Shown: in pieces, positions 45,916-54,452 of the stretch | Position numbering within the stretch: the first letter of the stretch is position 1 | Layout of the letters: the number at the start of each line of letters is the position of its first letter | Position numbers and translations under genes: made by a program | The notes under the pieces: model-generated | The model's database searches: none | What the model was told of the DNA's origin: nothing | What the model saw: only the letters and a program-made list of their open reading frames with translations | DNA from: Methylotuvimicrobium buryatense 5G | GTDB lineage: Bacteria; Pseudomonadota; Gammaproteobacteria; Methylococcales; Methylomonadaceae | Length of the DNA: 64,000 nucleotides | Assembly: GCF_000341735.1 (NCBI RefSeq) | Contig: NZ_KB455575.1 | Span: 800,102-864,101 of the forward strand | Direction of reading: 5' to 3'

Positions 45916-46614
45916 ATGAATCCAGAAAATCAATCAACGAAGGAAATAAAACCAACGCCTCCGGTCGACAAGAAGAGACGGTCGTTTACGAAAGCCGGTA
46001 TGACGACTCCTGTGATTATGAGCTATATGAGTAGACCGGCATGGGCGCAAACAATTGGTGATAATTGTTCATTTACTCAGGCACTTTCAGGAAATACATC
46101 ACCAAATGGATCAACGAGTTGTGGGCCTAATAGGCTTAGCTCAAGATCGCCTGGGTTTTATCAGGGGCAACCTGTAAGCAGATGGGAGGCGGTCTATGGT
46201 GTAACCGACGCCTCTTTCAATAGCATATTCTATCCATGGCGAGCCAAGATAGTCACTATTAATAATAAAAAGAAAAAGAAAAGCGAAAATAGCAGTAGCG
46301 CTAATGATAATCCAACTTTAAAAGACCTTTTGGATGCTGCGCATGATGATGTAGTATTTGAGCAAGGAACTCTTAATGAGGAAAATGAGAAGGTTTATAT
46401 CGAGATCGATATTGAAAACCCTAAAAGAGCTAAAGTTTTGCATTATATTGCGGCATATTTGAATGCGATTTCTCCTGTATTAATTTTTCCCTATACCGTA
46501 GAGCAAATAGTAAACGATTGGGGGCAATGGCTGCTTTTTAGTAATTTGCAATTAATACAAGATAAGGATCTTACTGTAGCTGAAGTAGCCGATATATTAG
46601 GAATCCAGTTGTAA
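45916..46614 (+). CDS. Putative Tat-secreted protein of the HPr-rel-A-type cassette
   Basis: A 232-residue protein of unrecognised family. Residues 1-45 look like a Tat signal: charged N-terminus, K-R21-R22-S-F-T-K, a weakly hydrophobic AGMTTPVIMSYMS and AWAQ as cleavage site. The next section has Cys51 and Cys69 within a Ser/Asn/Gly-rich stretch ending SSRSPGFYQG, then a basic KKKKK linker and a helical C-terminus. I chose ATG 45916 (GCGAGG upstream) over 45844. Marked AT-rich codon use compared with the amidotransferase before it. The PqqD-like gene starts one base past its stop, so it may be the protein or scaffold the cassette acts on; this is inference. Confidence 0.65.
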   Translation: MNPENQSTKEIKPTPPVDKKRRSFTKAGMTTPVIMSYMSRPAWAQTIGDNCSFTQALSGNTSPNGSTSCGPNRLSSRSPGFYQGQPVSRWEAVYGVTDASFNSIFYPWRAKIVTINNKKKKKSENSSSANDNPTLKDLLDAAHDDVVFEQGTLNEENEKVYIEIDIENPKRAKVLHYIAAYLNAISPVLIFPYTVEQIVNDWGQWLLFSNLQLIQDKDLTVAEVADILGIQL

Positions 46615-46615
46615 G

Positions 46616-46891
46616 GTGAAATGGTTTTTGTATTCAGGTGTTTTAACTTATAAATTAGGCGATGATTTTTTGGCCTACGCTCCGCTTACCAGTGAGACTG
46701 CGGTAATAAGTTCAACCGTTTATGATATGTTGCATTGTCTTTCATTGCGACCGATGACTGTACCCGACCTATTTGATGAATTATTCTTAGATCGAAGCGA
46801 TGATGACTGTGTTGATTTTATTCACCGCTCATTAAAACAGTTATTTGAGCTTGGATTTATCTGCAACGACAATTCGGACAACTCGTGTTAA
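46616..46891 (+). CDS. PqqD-like small protein (HPr-rel-A system type)
   Basis: A 91-residue protein resembling PqqD, a winged-helix peptide-binding fold (RiPP recognition element). Pattern: short strands FLAYAPLTSETAVISSTVYD, then LHCLSLRPMTVPDLFDELF and a C-terminal helix IHRSLKQLFELGFIC. PqqD proteins present precursor peptides to modifying enzymes. The GTG start is one base after the previous stop, and its own stop overlaps the kinase gene by 7 bp, so translation is coupled. Family identity is by pattern and by the neighbouring kinase; no similarity search was possible. Confidence 0.75.
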   Translation: MKWFLYSGVLTYKLGDDFLAYAPLTSETAVISSTVYDMLHCLSLRPMTVPDLFDELFLDRSDDDCVDFIHRSLKQLFELGFICNDNSDNSC

Positions 46892-47763
46892 GCAGCCGCG
46901 TGAAATCGGAAGCCATTCTTCTTGAGATTAAGCCTTTTAAAGTTTGCATCGAAACATCTTTGCCTGCGGTTATCGATACGATTAAGGCACTATATAGTGA
47001 CTATAACTATTTTATCTATGATGATTCGGTTTTCGTGGATTTTTATATAAAAATAGAGAAGGGTGGTTTTTTTCGAGGTTATAGTCAGGCTCAATGCTAT
47101 ATAGATGGTAAAACACCGTTTAAACCTCTTCCTTTGTCTCAGGCCTATCCTTTTTTTGAGTGGGGATTAAATTGGATAGTGGCAAGTCATATTCATTATT
47201 ATCTGCTACTTCATGCTGCAGTTGTTGAAAAGAACGGTCATGCTTTGATATTGTGCGGTAAACCTGGAGCCGGTAAAAGTACTTTATGTGCGGCTATGGT
47301 CGGGAACGGTTGGCGGCTTTTTTCTGATGAAATGGCTATTATTGATTTAAAGACAAATGAGTTAGTGCCATTTGTTCGTCCTGTCAGTTTGAAAAATCGA
47401 TCGATTGATTTAATTCAAGAGTTTGTTCCTGAAGCCGTTTTTGGTCCTTGTTTTCATGATACGGCTAAAGGAATTATTGCTCACATGAAACCGAATAGCG
47501 CTAGCGTGTTTTTGGCAAATAAAAAAGCTTTCAGTAAGTGGATTGTTTTTCCTCAATATCAAGAGCATAGCCAGACCCTCCTACAATCTTTTCCGAAAGG
47601 GAAAACGGTATTGGAATTAATTAAAAACTCTTTTAACTATAATATGTTAGGCGGATATGGTTTCAGTAATTTATGCCAGTTGGTGGATCGATCCGACTGC
47701 TATAATTTTATATATAGTAATTTAGATGAAGCAGTAGTGTTATTCGACCAGTTACTTGAATAA
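46885..47763 (+). CDS. HprK-related kinase
   Basis: A 292-residue kinase-like protein related to HPr kinase/phosphorylase. Walker A is G125-KPGAGKS132 within ALILCGKPGAGKSTLCAAMV, followed by NGWRLFSDEMAIID, which holds the acidic Walker B-like residues and the region where HprK keeps its catalytic Asp. The N-terminal 110 residues are an unrelated alpha/beta domain. Similar proteins (HprK-related kinase A; lasso-peptide kinases such as those of paeninodin-type clusters) phosphorylate non-HPr targets. No HPr/PTS gene is nearby. Start is GTG at 46885. Confidence 0.85.
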   Translation: MLSSRVKSEAILLEIKPFKVCIETSLPAVIDTIKALYSDYNYFIYDDSVFVDFYIKIEKGGFFRGYSQAQCYIDGKTPFKPLPLSQAYPFFEWGLNWIVASHIHYYLLLHAAVVEKNGHALILCGKPGAGKSTLCAAMVGNGWRLFSDEMAIIDLKTNELVPFVRPVSLKNRSIDLIQEFVPEAVFGPCFHDTAKGIIAHMKPNSASVFLANKKAFSKWIVFPQYQEHSQTLLQSFPKGKTVLELIKNSFNYNMLGGYGFSNLCQLVDRSDCYNFIYSNLDEAVVLFDQLLE

Positions 47764-47795
47764 TACATGCTTTTACTTTTTCTATTTAAATTTCA

Positions 47796-48875
47796 ATGAA
47801 AAACTTGCCGCTTCTTGCTTTAGTATTAAGGGAACCAAAAACTGTTTTAAATTATACGTTATCCGACTGGGATTTATTAATTAGACAGGCACGTAGAGCA
47901 GGTTTATTGGCAAGATTAGGATTTTTATTTAAGCGAAATTCAGTAGAAGGTATTCCTAGTTGCGCGCTAAAGCATATTGAATCCTCGATGATTTGCGCGG
48001 AAAATATGCGAACTTCCTTGAATTGGGAAATAAAATGTATTAAAAAAGCCTTATGCAGGTTGGATTTGCCTTTAATTTTTTTGAAAGGCACGGCTTATAT
48101 TGTTGGGGATAACGATGCAGCATTAGGTCGTTTTTTTTCTGATGTTGATATTTTGGTGCCCGAAGAGAAATTGCTTGATGTAGAAAGAGCGCTAATCTAT
48201 GCCGGTTGGAAATTTGATGATATTGATGCTTATGATCAGCGTTACTATCGTAAATGGATGCATGAGATTCCGCCTATGCGTCATGTGCAAAGACAAACGT
48301 CAATTGACGTTCATCATAATATATTGCCTAAAACTTGTTTTTTTTGTCCAGATGTTAAAAAACTGTTGGAATGTGCAATAAAGATTCCTGAGCAGGGCAG
48401 TTGGATATTAGCGACTGAAGACCGTGTAATTCATAGTGCGTCCCATTTGTTTCACGAAGGTGAGCTAGAGCATGGTTTTAGAGATCTATCGGATTTGGAT
48501 TTACTAATAAAAGAGTTTTCTATTAAAGAAAATTTTTGGGATAACTTGCTATTTCGAGCTGTTGAACTTAATCAACAAATCCCTCTGTATTATGCGCTTC
48601 GTTATACGTCAATTATACTTAAAACGCCTATTCCTAAGCACGTGCTTGATAGGTCAGTACAATGGCGTCCGAACGGTTTAAGACAAAAGATCATGGATTT
48701 TCTTTTTCTACACGCCTTGATGCCGGACCACCCCAGTTGTTCGGACCGTTGGACCGGACTCGCGCGTTGGCTGCTTTACATCCGTTCCCATTGGCTCAGA
48801 ATGCCGGTGCATTTACTGATTCCTCATTTGCTTCGAAAAAGCTGGATGCGCTTGACCGGTAAGGATAATCACTAA
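47796..48875 (+). CDS. Nucleotidyltransferase family protein (NTP_transf_5-like)
   Basis: A 359-residue nucleotidyltransferase. Motif ALGRFFSDVDILVPEEKLLD gives the G-x-x-x-S-D-x-D metal site (Asp at about 115 and 117), and QRQTSIDVHHNILP supplies the third Asp. LPLIFLKGTAYIVGD just before is typical of the uncharacterised NTP_transf_5 group. The C-terminal 200 residues are helical. It ends the cassette; the last 200 bases return to the GC-richer style of the chromosome. The substrate is unknown; transfer of a nucleotide or phosphate to the cassette's product is conceivable. Confidence 0.8.
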   Translation: MKNLPLLALVLREPKTVLNYTLSDWDLLIRQARRAGLLARLGFLFKRNSVEGIPSCALKHIESSMICAENMRTSLNWEIKCIKKALCRLDLPLIFLKGTAYIVGDNDAALGRFFSDVDILVPEEKLLDVERALIYAGWKFDDIDAYDQRYYRKWMHEIPPMRHVQRQTSIDVHHNILPKTCFFCPDVKKLLECAIKIPEQGSWILATEDRVIHSASHLFHEGELEHGFRDLSDLDLLIKEFSIKENFWDNLLFRAVELNQQIPLYYALRYTSIILKTPIPKHVLDRSVQWRPNGLRQKIMDFLFLHALMPDHPSCSDRWTGLARWLLYIRSHWLRMPVHLLIPHLLRKSWMRLTGKDNH

Positions 48876-48915
48876 TCCTTATCTGGTCGGATTCAAAAAG
48901 TTGTCAGGTCCGACT

Positions 48916-49230
48916 TCACATAAACTCAACCGCAAAGCCTTTTTGAGGTATCACTCTTACGACTTTGACGTCTAAAACCGGAGCATCTTCGATTTCCAAG
49001 GTTTGAATTTGTATTTCGTCGCCGATTTGCGGCAATGTATCGTTCAGACAATTGATAAATACCCCTCCGGATGAAAAGTCCTGCATTTGTAATCGTTCGG
49101 TTTTGCCTGAAGCGGGAATAACGACCAGTACGGGGGCCCGATGGATTAATCGTGGATGAATTCTCTTATCGTTGGATGTAGACAAGGCTTTACTTCCTAG
49201 CAGTGTAGTGATGGGTTTTGGAAAAATCAT
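48916..49230 (-). CDS. PilZ domain protein
   Basis: A 104-residue single-domain PilZ protein, a cyclic-di-GMP receptor. The binding motif is HPRLIHRAP (R-x-x-x-R) near residue 20 and LQMQDFSSGGVFINC (D-x-S-x-x-G) about 30 residues on. ATG at 49230 is chosen; a TTG two codons earlier is possible. The GGDEF/EAL sensor protein at 55-58 kb could tune the cyclic-di-GMP it senses. Confidence 0.85.
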   Translation of the reverse strand: MIFPKPITTLLGSKALSTSNDKRIHPRLIHRAPVLVVIPASGKTERLQMQDFSSGGVFINCLNDTLPQIGDEIQIQTLEIEDAPVLDVKVVRVIPQKGFAVEFM

Positions 49231-49272
49231 AGTCAAAAGACGACAAGATTGCCAGGAAAACGTTTTTACTAC

Positions 49273-50580
49273 TTAAATATCCTTGACTAATGTATTGATT
49301 TGACTGGATTCAAGCAACTTTTCGGATTCCTCGATCAACTTTAAGCAATCTTCGATACCTTGAATGTCCGGTAGTTTGTGCTGACCATATTGTTCTAGCG
49401 TTTTGATGACACGGGCTACATCAAGCCGGCGACTGTCGACCGCGGGTAGGAATACCGTCTCGTCGTCTTCCTCCCGGTTTAGCTCAATAATGATACCGCC
49501 ATTTTTCAACTTCTTTAAAACAGTACTAACAACTGAAATCGGAAGCCTGAGTCGCTTACTGATTTCGCCTTCTGTCAAAGGCGGCGCTTCTTCGGTAAAT
49601 GCATGAACTATCAATTGCATCATTTTTAATGCTGAGGCCTTTTGTATCACAATGCTCGGCTCGCTGTATTTTTGATCTTCCTTGAACTCGGTAAAGTTTT
49701 GTATATAAAAAGCGATTTCGCAGCCGAACAGTACAATCATCCAGCCGATCTGTAACGATAGGATAAATAGCGGCAAGGCCGCAAAACTGCCATATATCGC
49801 GTTATATTCCGAGACGCCGAATTGCAAGGTGAGATAGGCCCATTGAAAAGTCTGATAGGCAATAGCGGCCAAAATGCCTGCGATTAATCCGGGTTTTAAT
49901 TTGACTTTATGATTCGGAATATAAATATATATGAACGATAATAACGCCGACATGATAACCAATGGAGACAGACCTAATAGCTGCAACACCAGATTGGCGC
50001 CGAAATCGGGTAAATGCATGACGCCCAGTAACCAAGCAAGATGGGTTTTCAAAAAAACCGTAATGCCACTGGAAATGATGAGTAAAATCGGAGCGAGAAA
50101 CATCAAGGACAAATAATCGCTGAGTTTACGGTTCAGCGGACGACCGCTGTCGATTTTCCAGATTGCATTGAAGGATTCTTCAATGAAGACGATAACCTTG
50201 ATCACCGTAAAAAACAAAAAAATTACCCCAATCCCCGCTACGACGCCGCCTTGGGCAGTTTCCAGCATATTTTCGGCAAAACCGATTATTTGCACGATCA
50301 TCGTATCGTGTTCCGGGACTTGCTCCAGTAATTTTTCTTTTAGAATTCGTTCAAAACCAAAGCCCTTGGCGACGCCGAACAGCATTGCAAAAACAGGTAC
50401 GATCGTTAATAGCGTATAAAGAGCCAAAGCCGAGGAACGGAGTATACAAAGGTCACGAATGAAGCCTTTTGAAGATAACAATATGATTTTCAAGGCATGC
50501 AATCCGTATGCTTCATAGCGATTCAATGACTGCTCTTGAATTCTCCAGACGTCTTCGTTAATAAATTTGATGATGTTCAA
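49273..50580 (-). CDS. YihY/UPF0761 (RNase BN-like) inner-membrane protein with C-terminal winged helix
   Basis: A 435-residue YihY family protein. About six membrane helices lie in residues 35-290: SALALYTLLTIVPVFAMLFG, VVAGIGVIFLFFTVIKVIVF, LVLQLLGLSPLVIMSALLSF and IYGSFAALPLFILSLQIGWM among them. The soluble C-terminal 130 residues include a winged-helix-like unit (ISKRLRLPISVVSTVLKKLK). The family is of uncertain function; early claims of RNase BN activity were withdrawn in favour of a different gene. Start is given as TTG at 50580; no strong Shine-Dalgarno was found, so it may be off by a few codons. Confidence 0.88.
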   Translation of the reverse strand: MNIIKFINEDVWRIQEQSLNRYEAYGLHALKIILLSSKGFIRDLCILRSSALALYTLLTIVPVFAMLFGVAKGFGFERILKEKLLEQVPEHDTMIVQIIGFAENMLETAQGGVVAGIGVIFLFFTVIKVIVFIEESFNAIWKIDSGRPLNRKLSDYLSLMFLAPILLIISSGITVFLKTHLAWLLGVMHLPDFGANLVLQLLGLSPLVIMSALLSFIYIYIPNHKVKLKPGLIAGILAAIAYQTFQWAYLTLQFGVSEYNAIYGSFAALPLFILSLQIGWMIVLFGCEIAFYIQNFTEFKEDQKYSEPSIVIQKASALKMMQLIVHAFTEEAPPLTEGEISKRLRLPISVVSTVLKKLKNGGIIIELNREEDDETVFLPAVDSRRLDVARVIKTLEQYGQHKLPDIQGIEDCLKLIEESEKLLESSQINTLVKDI

Positions 50581-50713
50581 TGGATTAGGGGGGTATTTAT
50601 GATATGAGTTAAAATTAAAAGAGCAACGATATTCGTTAGACGAAATCCTTAATTGAATCCTTACATTAACGCTTACATTTTTCGCGGTCGAAGCTATAAC
50701 TATCTAACCCTTT

Positions 50714-50932
50714 GTAATTATTCATCTCCCCCTATTGTTTCCACGCAGAGCGTCATTGCCATTAAGTTAAGGATTTTTCCGTTCGCCCTGAGCCTGTCGA
50801 AGGGTGAATGGAAAAATCCTGGGTCGATAAGTTAAGCCGTCCATGGTTCGACAGGCTCACCACGAACGGCTTAACTTAATGGCAGTGACGCAGAGCGTGG
50901 GAACGATAATTGCCAGGGGAATGGATAGTTAC
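50714..50932. repeat. Family B MITE, copy B3, with nested insert
   Basis: 219 bp from GTAATTATTCATCTCCC to the inverse end AATGGATAGTTAC. Flanks AACCCTTT (50706-50713) and AACGCTTT (50933-50940) give 7 of 8 matching bases of a target duplication. Between GCAGAGCGTCATTGCC and GGCAGTGACGCAGAGCG sits a nested ATTAAGTTAA...TTAACTTAAT unit carrying the common CCTGTCGAAGGG repeat. The rest of the 50581-51038 gap shows nothing. Confidence 0.85.
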
Positions 50933-51038
50933 AACGCTTTTTAGGTACCATATTACAAAAGACGCCGTGAATTGTTAGGCCCGAGTCGTAATACTTTTTT
51001 TAATTAAACACAAAAAAATCAAGTCCTGTAAACAAAAA

Positions 51039-53621
51039 ATGAGATTACGATTATCTCTTGCCGATTTAGGCCAATCCGTTTCGCTGATTATACCGGTTGG
51101 ACTCCTCTATTTTGTATTTGGACTACTCGGCCTCGAATTGGCTCTACCTCCCAGTACAGCAAGCGCGGTTTGGCCTTCCGCAGGCATTGCGCTAGGATTG
51201 CTTTTACTTTTAGGTTACCGGGTTTGGCCAGGAATCTTTATCGGCAATTTTTTTATTTCCGCTCAGACATTCGGTTTCGACGACAATATGTTGGCCGTTT
51301 CCTTAATCTCGGCAAGCGGCGCTTCGGTTAGCGCTTTAACCGGTCGTTATTTAATCGGTCGTATTGTCGGGTTTCCCAGCGTTTTGCTGGAAGATAAGCA
51401 TATCATTCTTTTTTTGTTATTCGGTGGGCCGGTTAGCTGTTCGATTCCTGCAACATTGGATATTGCAGCGCTCACGCTGAGCGGAGTCCTCGGGCCTTCG
51501 GAAATCCCCATCAATTGGTTTATCAAATGGGTTGGAGACAGTATCGGCGTTTTTGTGTTTACGCCATTGCTACTGATTGTTTTTGCCAACCCTAAGTCGG
51601 TTTGGCGTAAACGCTTTTTTCCTGTCGGAATTCCTTTATTGTTAAGTTTTATGCTGATTATCGGTTTTTTCTTTTATGTGCAAAAACTCGATCGTAAACA
51701 GCACGATCTAGATTTCGAAAATCAATCGCTAATGTTAGCCGAGGCGCTTAAGCATCGAATCAAGCAGCATCAGCATATTGTTTATGCAACCGGCAATCTT
51801 TTTATCGGCGACAATGCTGTTGGGCCTAATGATTTTAAATTGGCGGCTCGGCATGGTTTTGATGAATTTCCTGAAATACAATCGATCAGCTGGCAGCGTT
51901 ACCGCATAAAAGAGAAGACACGCTTAAAATTGCTTCCAGTCTATAGCGAGCATCGAGATGAGTCAATTTCGGTGGCGCTCGAATTATCGGAACGGCGGCT
52001 TGATCAATTTGCTCGTGTTCAAAGTTTCGATTCATTGGTAAAAGCAATTATTGAGCCCGCTAAGGGACATATTCATTTCCTGTTACCGATTTATCGGTCA
52101 AAGAAGGAAACCCCGCAAACTCCTATAGGCATCTTAGCAAGTACGGTTTCTACCGAAAGCATGATTCGACAGACATTTAAGGGGCTTAATACAAGAGGCG
52201 TTTACCTTGCTATAACCGGTTCCGATTCCGAATCCGGTTATAGCATTATTTACAGTAATACCAAGGATCATTTGCATAATAATTTTCGTAAATATTCGTT
52301 GTTATTAGGCAATCAAGAATGGCAGTTTTATTTTTATCAAGACCATAGCTCGATTTACGCCCATTTTCATTGGCCGATGTGGTGGTTTTTGATAAGCGGT
52401 CTGTTATTTACCAGTTTGCTTGGTGCCGGGTTGTTAATGCTAACCGGTCGGCATGTCAAAACAGAATTGGTCGTCAGTGAAAGGACTGCGGAATTGTTGA
52501 GTGCCAAACAGGCGGCTGAAACCGCGAATGAAGCGAAGAATCAGTTTTTGGCAAAAATTAGTCATGAGCTGCGCACACCGTTGAACGGTATCATGGGTTT
52601 CGCACAATTATTGCAAAAATCGCCGGAAATTCCTAAAGCACAAAAGCAGCAAATCAATATCATCAGTCATTGTAGCGAGGACTTATTAACGCTAATTAAC
52701 GATATTCTTGATATTGCCGCGATTGAGAATAATAAAACTAAGTTTGTGGTAGAACGCTTTGATCTTGTAAGTTTAATCAATGATATTGTCGAATTATTTA
52801 GGTTAAAGGCCGCTGATAAACAATTAGCGTTTGTTCATAATCAGCATAGTTTGCCGCAATTTCTTCATGGCGATCAAAAACGCTTGCGTCAAATAATTGC
52901 TAATTTATTGGATAACGCAATTAAATACACCGATCGCGGACGCGTTACATTAACGACGGATTATCAAAACGACCAGTTGATTATTACGGTAGCGGATACC
53001 GGATGCGGCATAGCTAACGAGCATCTCAACTTGATTTTTTCCCCTTTTATTCAATTAAGAGGAAAGGGGCTTTACAAGGAAGGTATTGGCATTGGTTTGG
53101 CTATATGCAAGGAGTTGATCAAGCTCATGCAAGGCAGTATTTCGGTGCAAAGCGAGCAGGGGAGCGGTAGTGTTTTTACAGTGAATTTACCGCTGAAAAC
53201 CGATTCTACAAAAGCCTCTAAAACTTCCGGTTTAGTTATTCCTTACAATAAGCATTTCGGTAAATTACAGATTTTAATTGCGGATGATAATGAAATTAAT
53301 TTAATACTGCTGAAACAGTTATTGTTGAAGCAAGATTGTGCAGTCGACTGCGTAGACAACGGAGTCGACGCCTTGAATATGATCCACAAATATCATTACA
53401 AAGTCGCTTTTATTGATCTGAATATGCCTGTTATGAACGGAATCGAACTGGTAAGATTGCTCAGACAAGAAAACAATGATATTCAATTGATCGCAATTAG
53501 TGCTTATGCCGATCGACAAACAATTAGAGAAGCGCTCGATGCCGGTTTCGATCATTATCTAACGAAGCCTATCGATACCAAACAATTAAACCAACTAATC
53601 CACTGTTTCGATTATGACTAG
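51039..53621 (+). CDS. MASE1-CHASE hybrid sensor histidine kinase with receiver domain
   Basis: An 860-residue sensor. Residues 1-205 are a MASE1 membrane sensory domain (eight hydrophobic helices; ALPPSTASAVWPSAGIALGL and GDSIGVFVFTPLLLIVFA are its marks), about 225-440 a periplasmic CHASE-like domain, a final helix near 450-470, HisKA with H509 in ISHELRTPLNG, HATPase with NAIKYTDRGRV and DTGCGIANEH, and a C-terminal receiver with phosphoacceptor D793 (FIDLNMPVMNG). No output DNA-binding domain. The stop overlaps the start of the cytochrome gene by 8 bp. Signal sensed is unknown. Confidence 0.9.
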   Translation: MRLRLSLADLGQSVSLIIPVGLLYFVFGLLGLELALPPSTASAVWPSAGIALGLLLLLGYRVWPGIFIGNFFISAQTFGFDDNMLAVSLISASGASVSALTGRYLIGRIVGFPSVLLEDKHIILFLLFGGPVSCSIPATLDIAALTLSGVLGPSEIPINWFIKWVGDSIGVFVFTPLLLIVFANPKSVWRKRFFPVGIPLLLSFMLIIGFFFYVQKLDRKQHDLDFENQSLMLAEALKHRIKQHQHIVYATGNLFIGDNAVGPNDFKLAARHGFDEFPEIQSISWQRYRIKEKTRLKLLPVYSEHRDESISVALELSERRLDQFARVQSFDSLVKAIIEPAKGHIHFLLPIYRSKKETPQTPIGILASTVSTESMIRQTFKGLNTRGVYLAITGSDSESGYSIIYSNTKDHLHNNFRKYSLLLGNQEWQFYFYQDHSSIYAHFHWPMWWFLISGLLFTSLLGAGLLMLTGRHVKTELVVSERTAELLSAKQAAETANEAKNQFLAKISHELRTPLNGIMGFAQLLQKSPEIPKAQKQQINIISHCSEDLLTLINDILDIAAIENNKTKFVVERFDLVSLINDIVELFRLKAADKQLAFVHNQHSLPQFLHGDQKRLRQIIANLLDNAIKYTDRGRVTLTTDYQNDQLIITVADTGCGIANEHLNLIFSPFIQLRGKGLYKEGIGIGLAICKELIKLMQGSISVQSEQGSGSVFTVNLPLKTDSTKASKTSGLVIPYNKHFGKLQILIADDNEINLILLKQLLLKQDCAVDCVDNGVDALNMIHKYHYKVAFIDLNMPVMNGIELVRLLRQENNDIQLIAISAYADRQTIREALDAGFDHYLTKPIDTKQLNQLIHCFDYD

Positions 53622-54408
53622 CTTAAAGTTTTTTTTATTTTTACTGATCACAATTTTTATATCGCATTCGGTATCTGCGGATGAGTGGCCGACAATCGAG
53701 CTTGCCGGCATCGACCTTAGTGCGGCAAAGCGCATTCAAATCGAGAAAGATCCGGTTTATAAAACCGCTAAAGAATACGAAGCGATTCCATTAGCGCAAG
53801 TTTTGAGTCAGTTTTCTAAAACCGATTTAGCAGCTAAAGATAGTGTGGTCGTGTTTGTTGCCAAAGATGGTTACAGCGTTTCTATGGCGTTGGCGGACGC
53901 AATGTCGGAGCATGGCTATATTGCGTTTCGCGATACCGAAGCGCCTTCGGGGCAAAAATGGCTGACTTTCAAATTCGGAAAAGAAACCACAACGCCGGCG
54001 CCGTTTTATTTAGTTTGGCCTACGCAAGGGCTAGACAAATGGCGCTATCCATGGCCGTTCCAATTGGCATCGATTTCGCTGCAACCGGCATCGACTTATT
54101 TCGGCGCGGCGGCGCCGGCCAAAAAAACAGATGCTATTCGTACCGGTTTTAATTTGTTTTCGACTTATTGTATTCGTTGTCATTCGGTTAATTTGTCCGG
54201 CGGTCAAGTCGGGCCGGAACTCAATATTCCGAAAAACATTACCGAATATTTTATCGAGGCGGAGTTGGCCGGTTTTATTCTTAACGCCCCAGCTTACCGA
54301 TCGGGTACTAAAATGCCGTCTTTTGAAAAGATTCTTGATCGGCAAAAAGCGGAGGCGATTGTCAATTATCTAAAACATATGAAAAATGAAAAAGCCGGTA
54401 CAAAATGA
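53614..54408 (+). CDS. Secreted cytochrome c with N-terminal SUOX-like domain
   Basis: A 264-residue periplasmic protein. Signal peptide 1-22 (HSVSADEW). Residues about 28-140 resemble the C-terminal part of oxidoreductase molybdopterin-binding (sulfite-oxidase-like) domains: IPLAQVLSQFSKTD, then VVVFVAKDGYSVSMALADAM and APFYLVWP. A class I cytochrome c follows with haem motif C186-IRCH190 and axial Met in GTKMPSFEK. No cofactor Cys is apparent in the first domain, so it may be structural. Translationally coupled to the hybrid kinase, which is an unusual pairing; a sensing or respiratory link is possible. Confidence 0.8.
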   Translation: MTSLKFFLFLLITIFISHSVSADEWPTIELAGIDLSAAKRIQIEKDPVYKTAKEYEAIPLAQVLSQFSKTDLAAKDSVVVFVAKDGYSVSMALADAMSEHGYIAFRDTEAPSGQKWLTFKFGKETTTPAPFYLVWPTQGLDKWRYPWPFQLASISLQPASTYFGAAAPAKKTDAIRTGFNLFSTYCIRCHSVNLSGGQVGPELNIPKNITEYFIEAELAGFILNAPAYRSGTKMPSFEKILDRQKAEAIVNYLKHMKNEKAGTK

Positions 54409-54452
54409 GTCACAGCCAAGTCTATTCACCATGAGATTCATGATAAAAAATC

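Noticed and set aside
46885-47763. True HPr kinase/phosphorylase of a PTS
   Set aside because: The N-terminal domain is different and no HPr, enzyme I or PTS gene is near; Walker A alone does not show HPr specificity.
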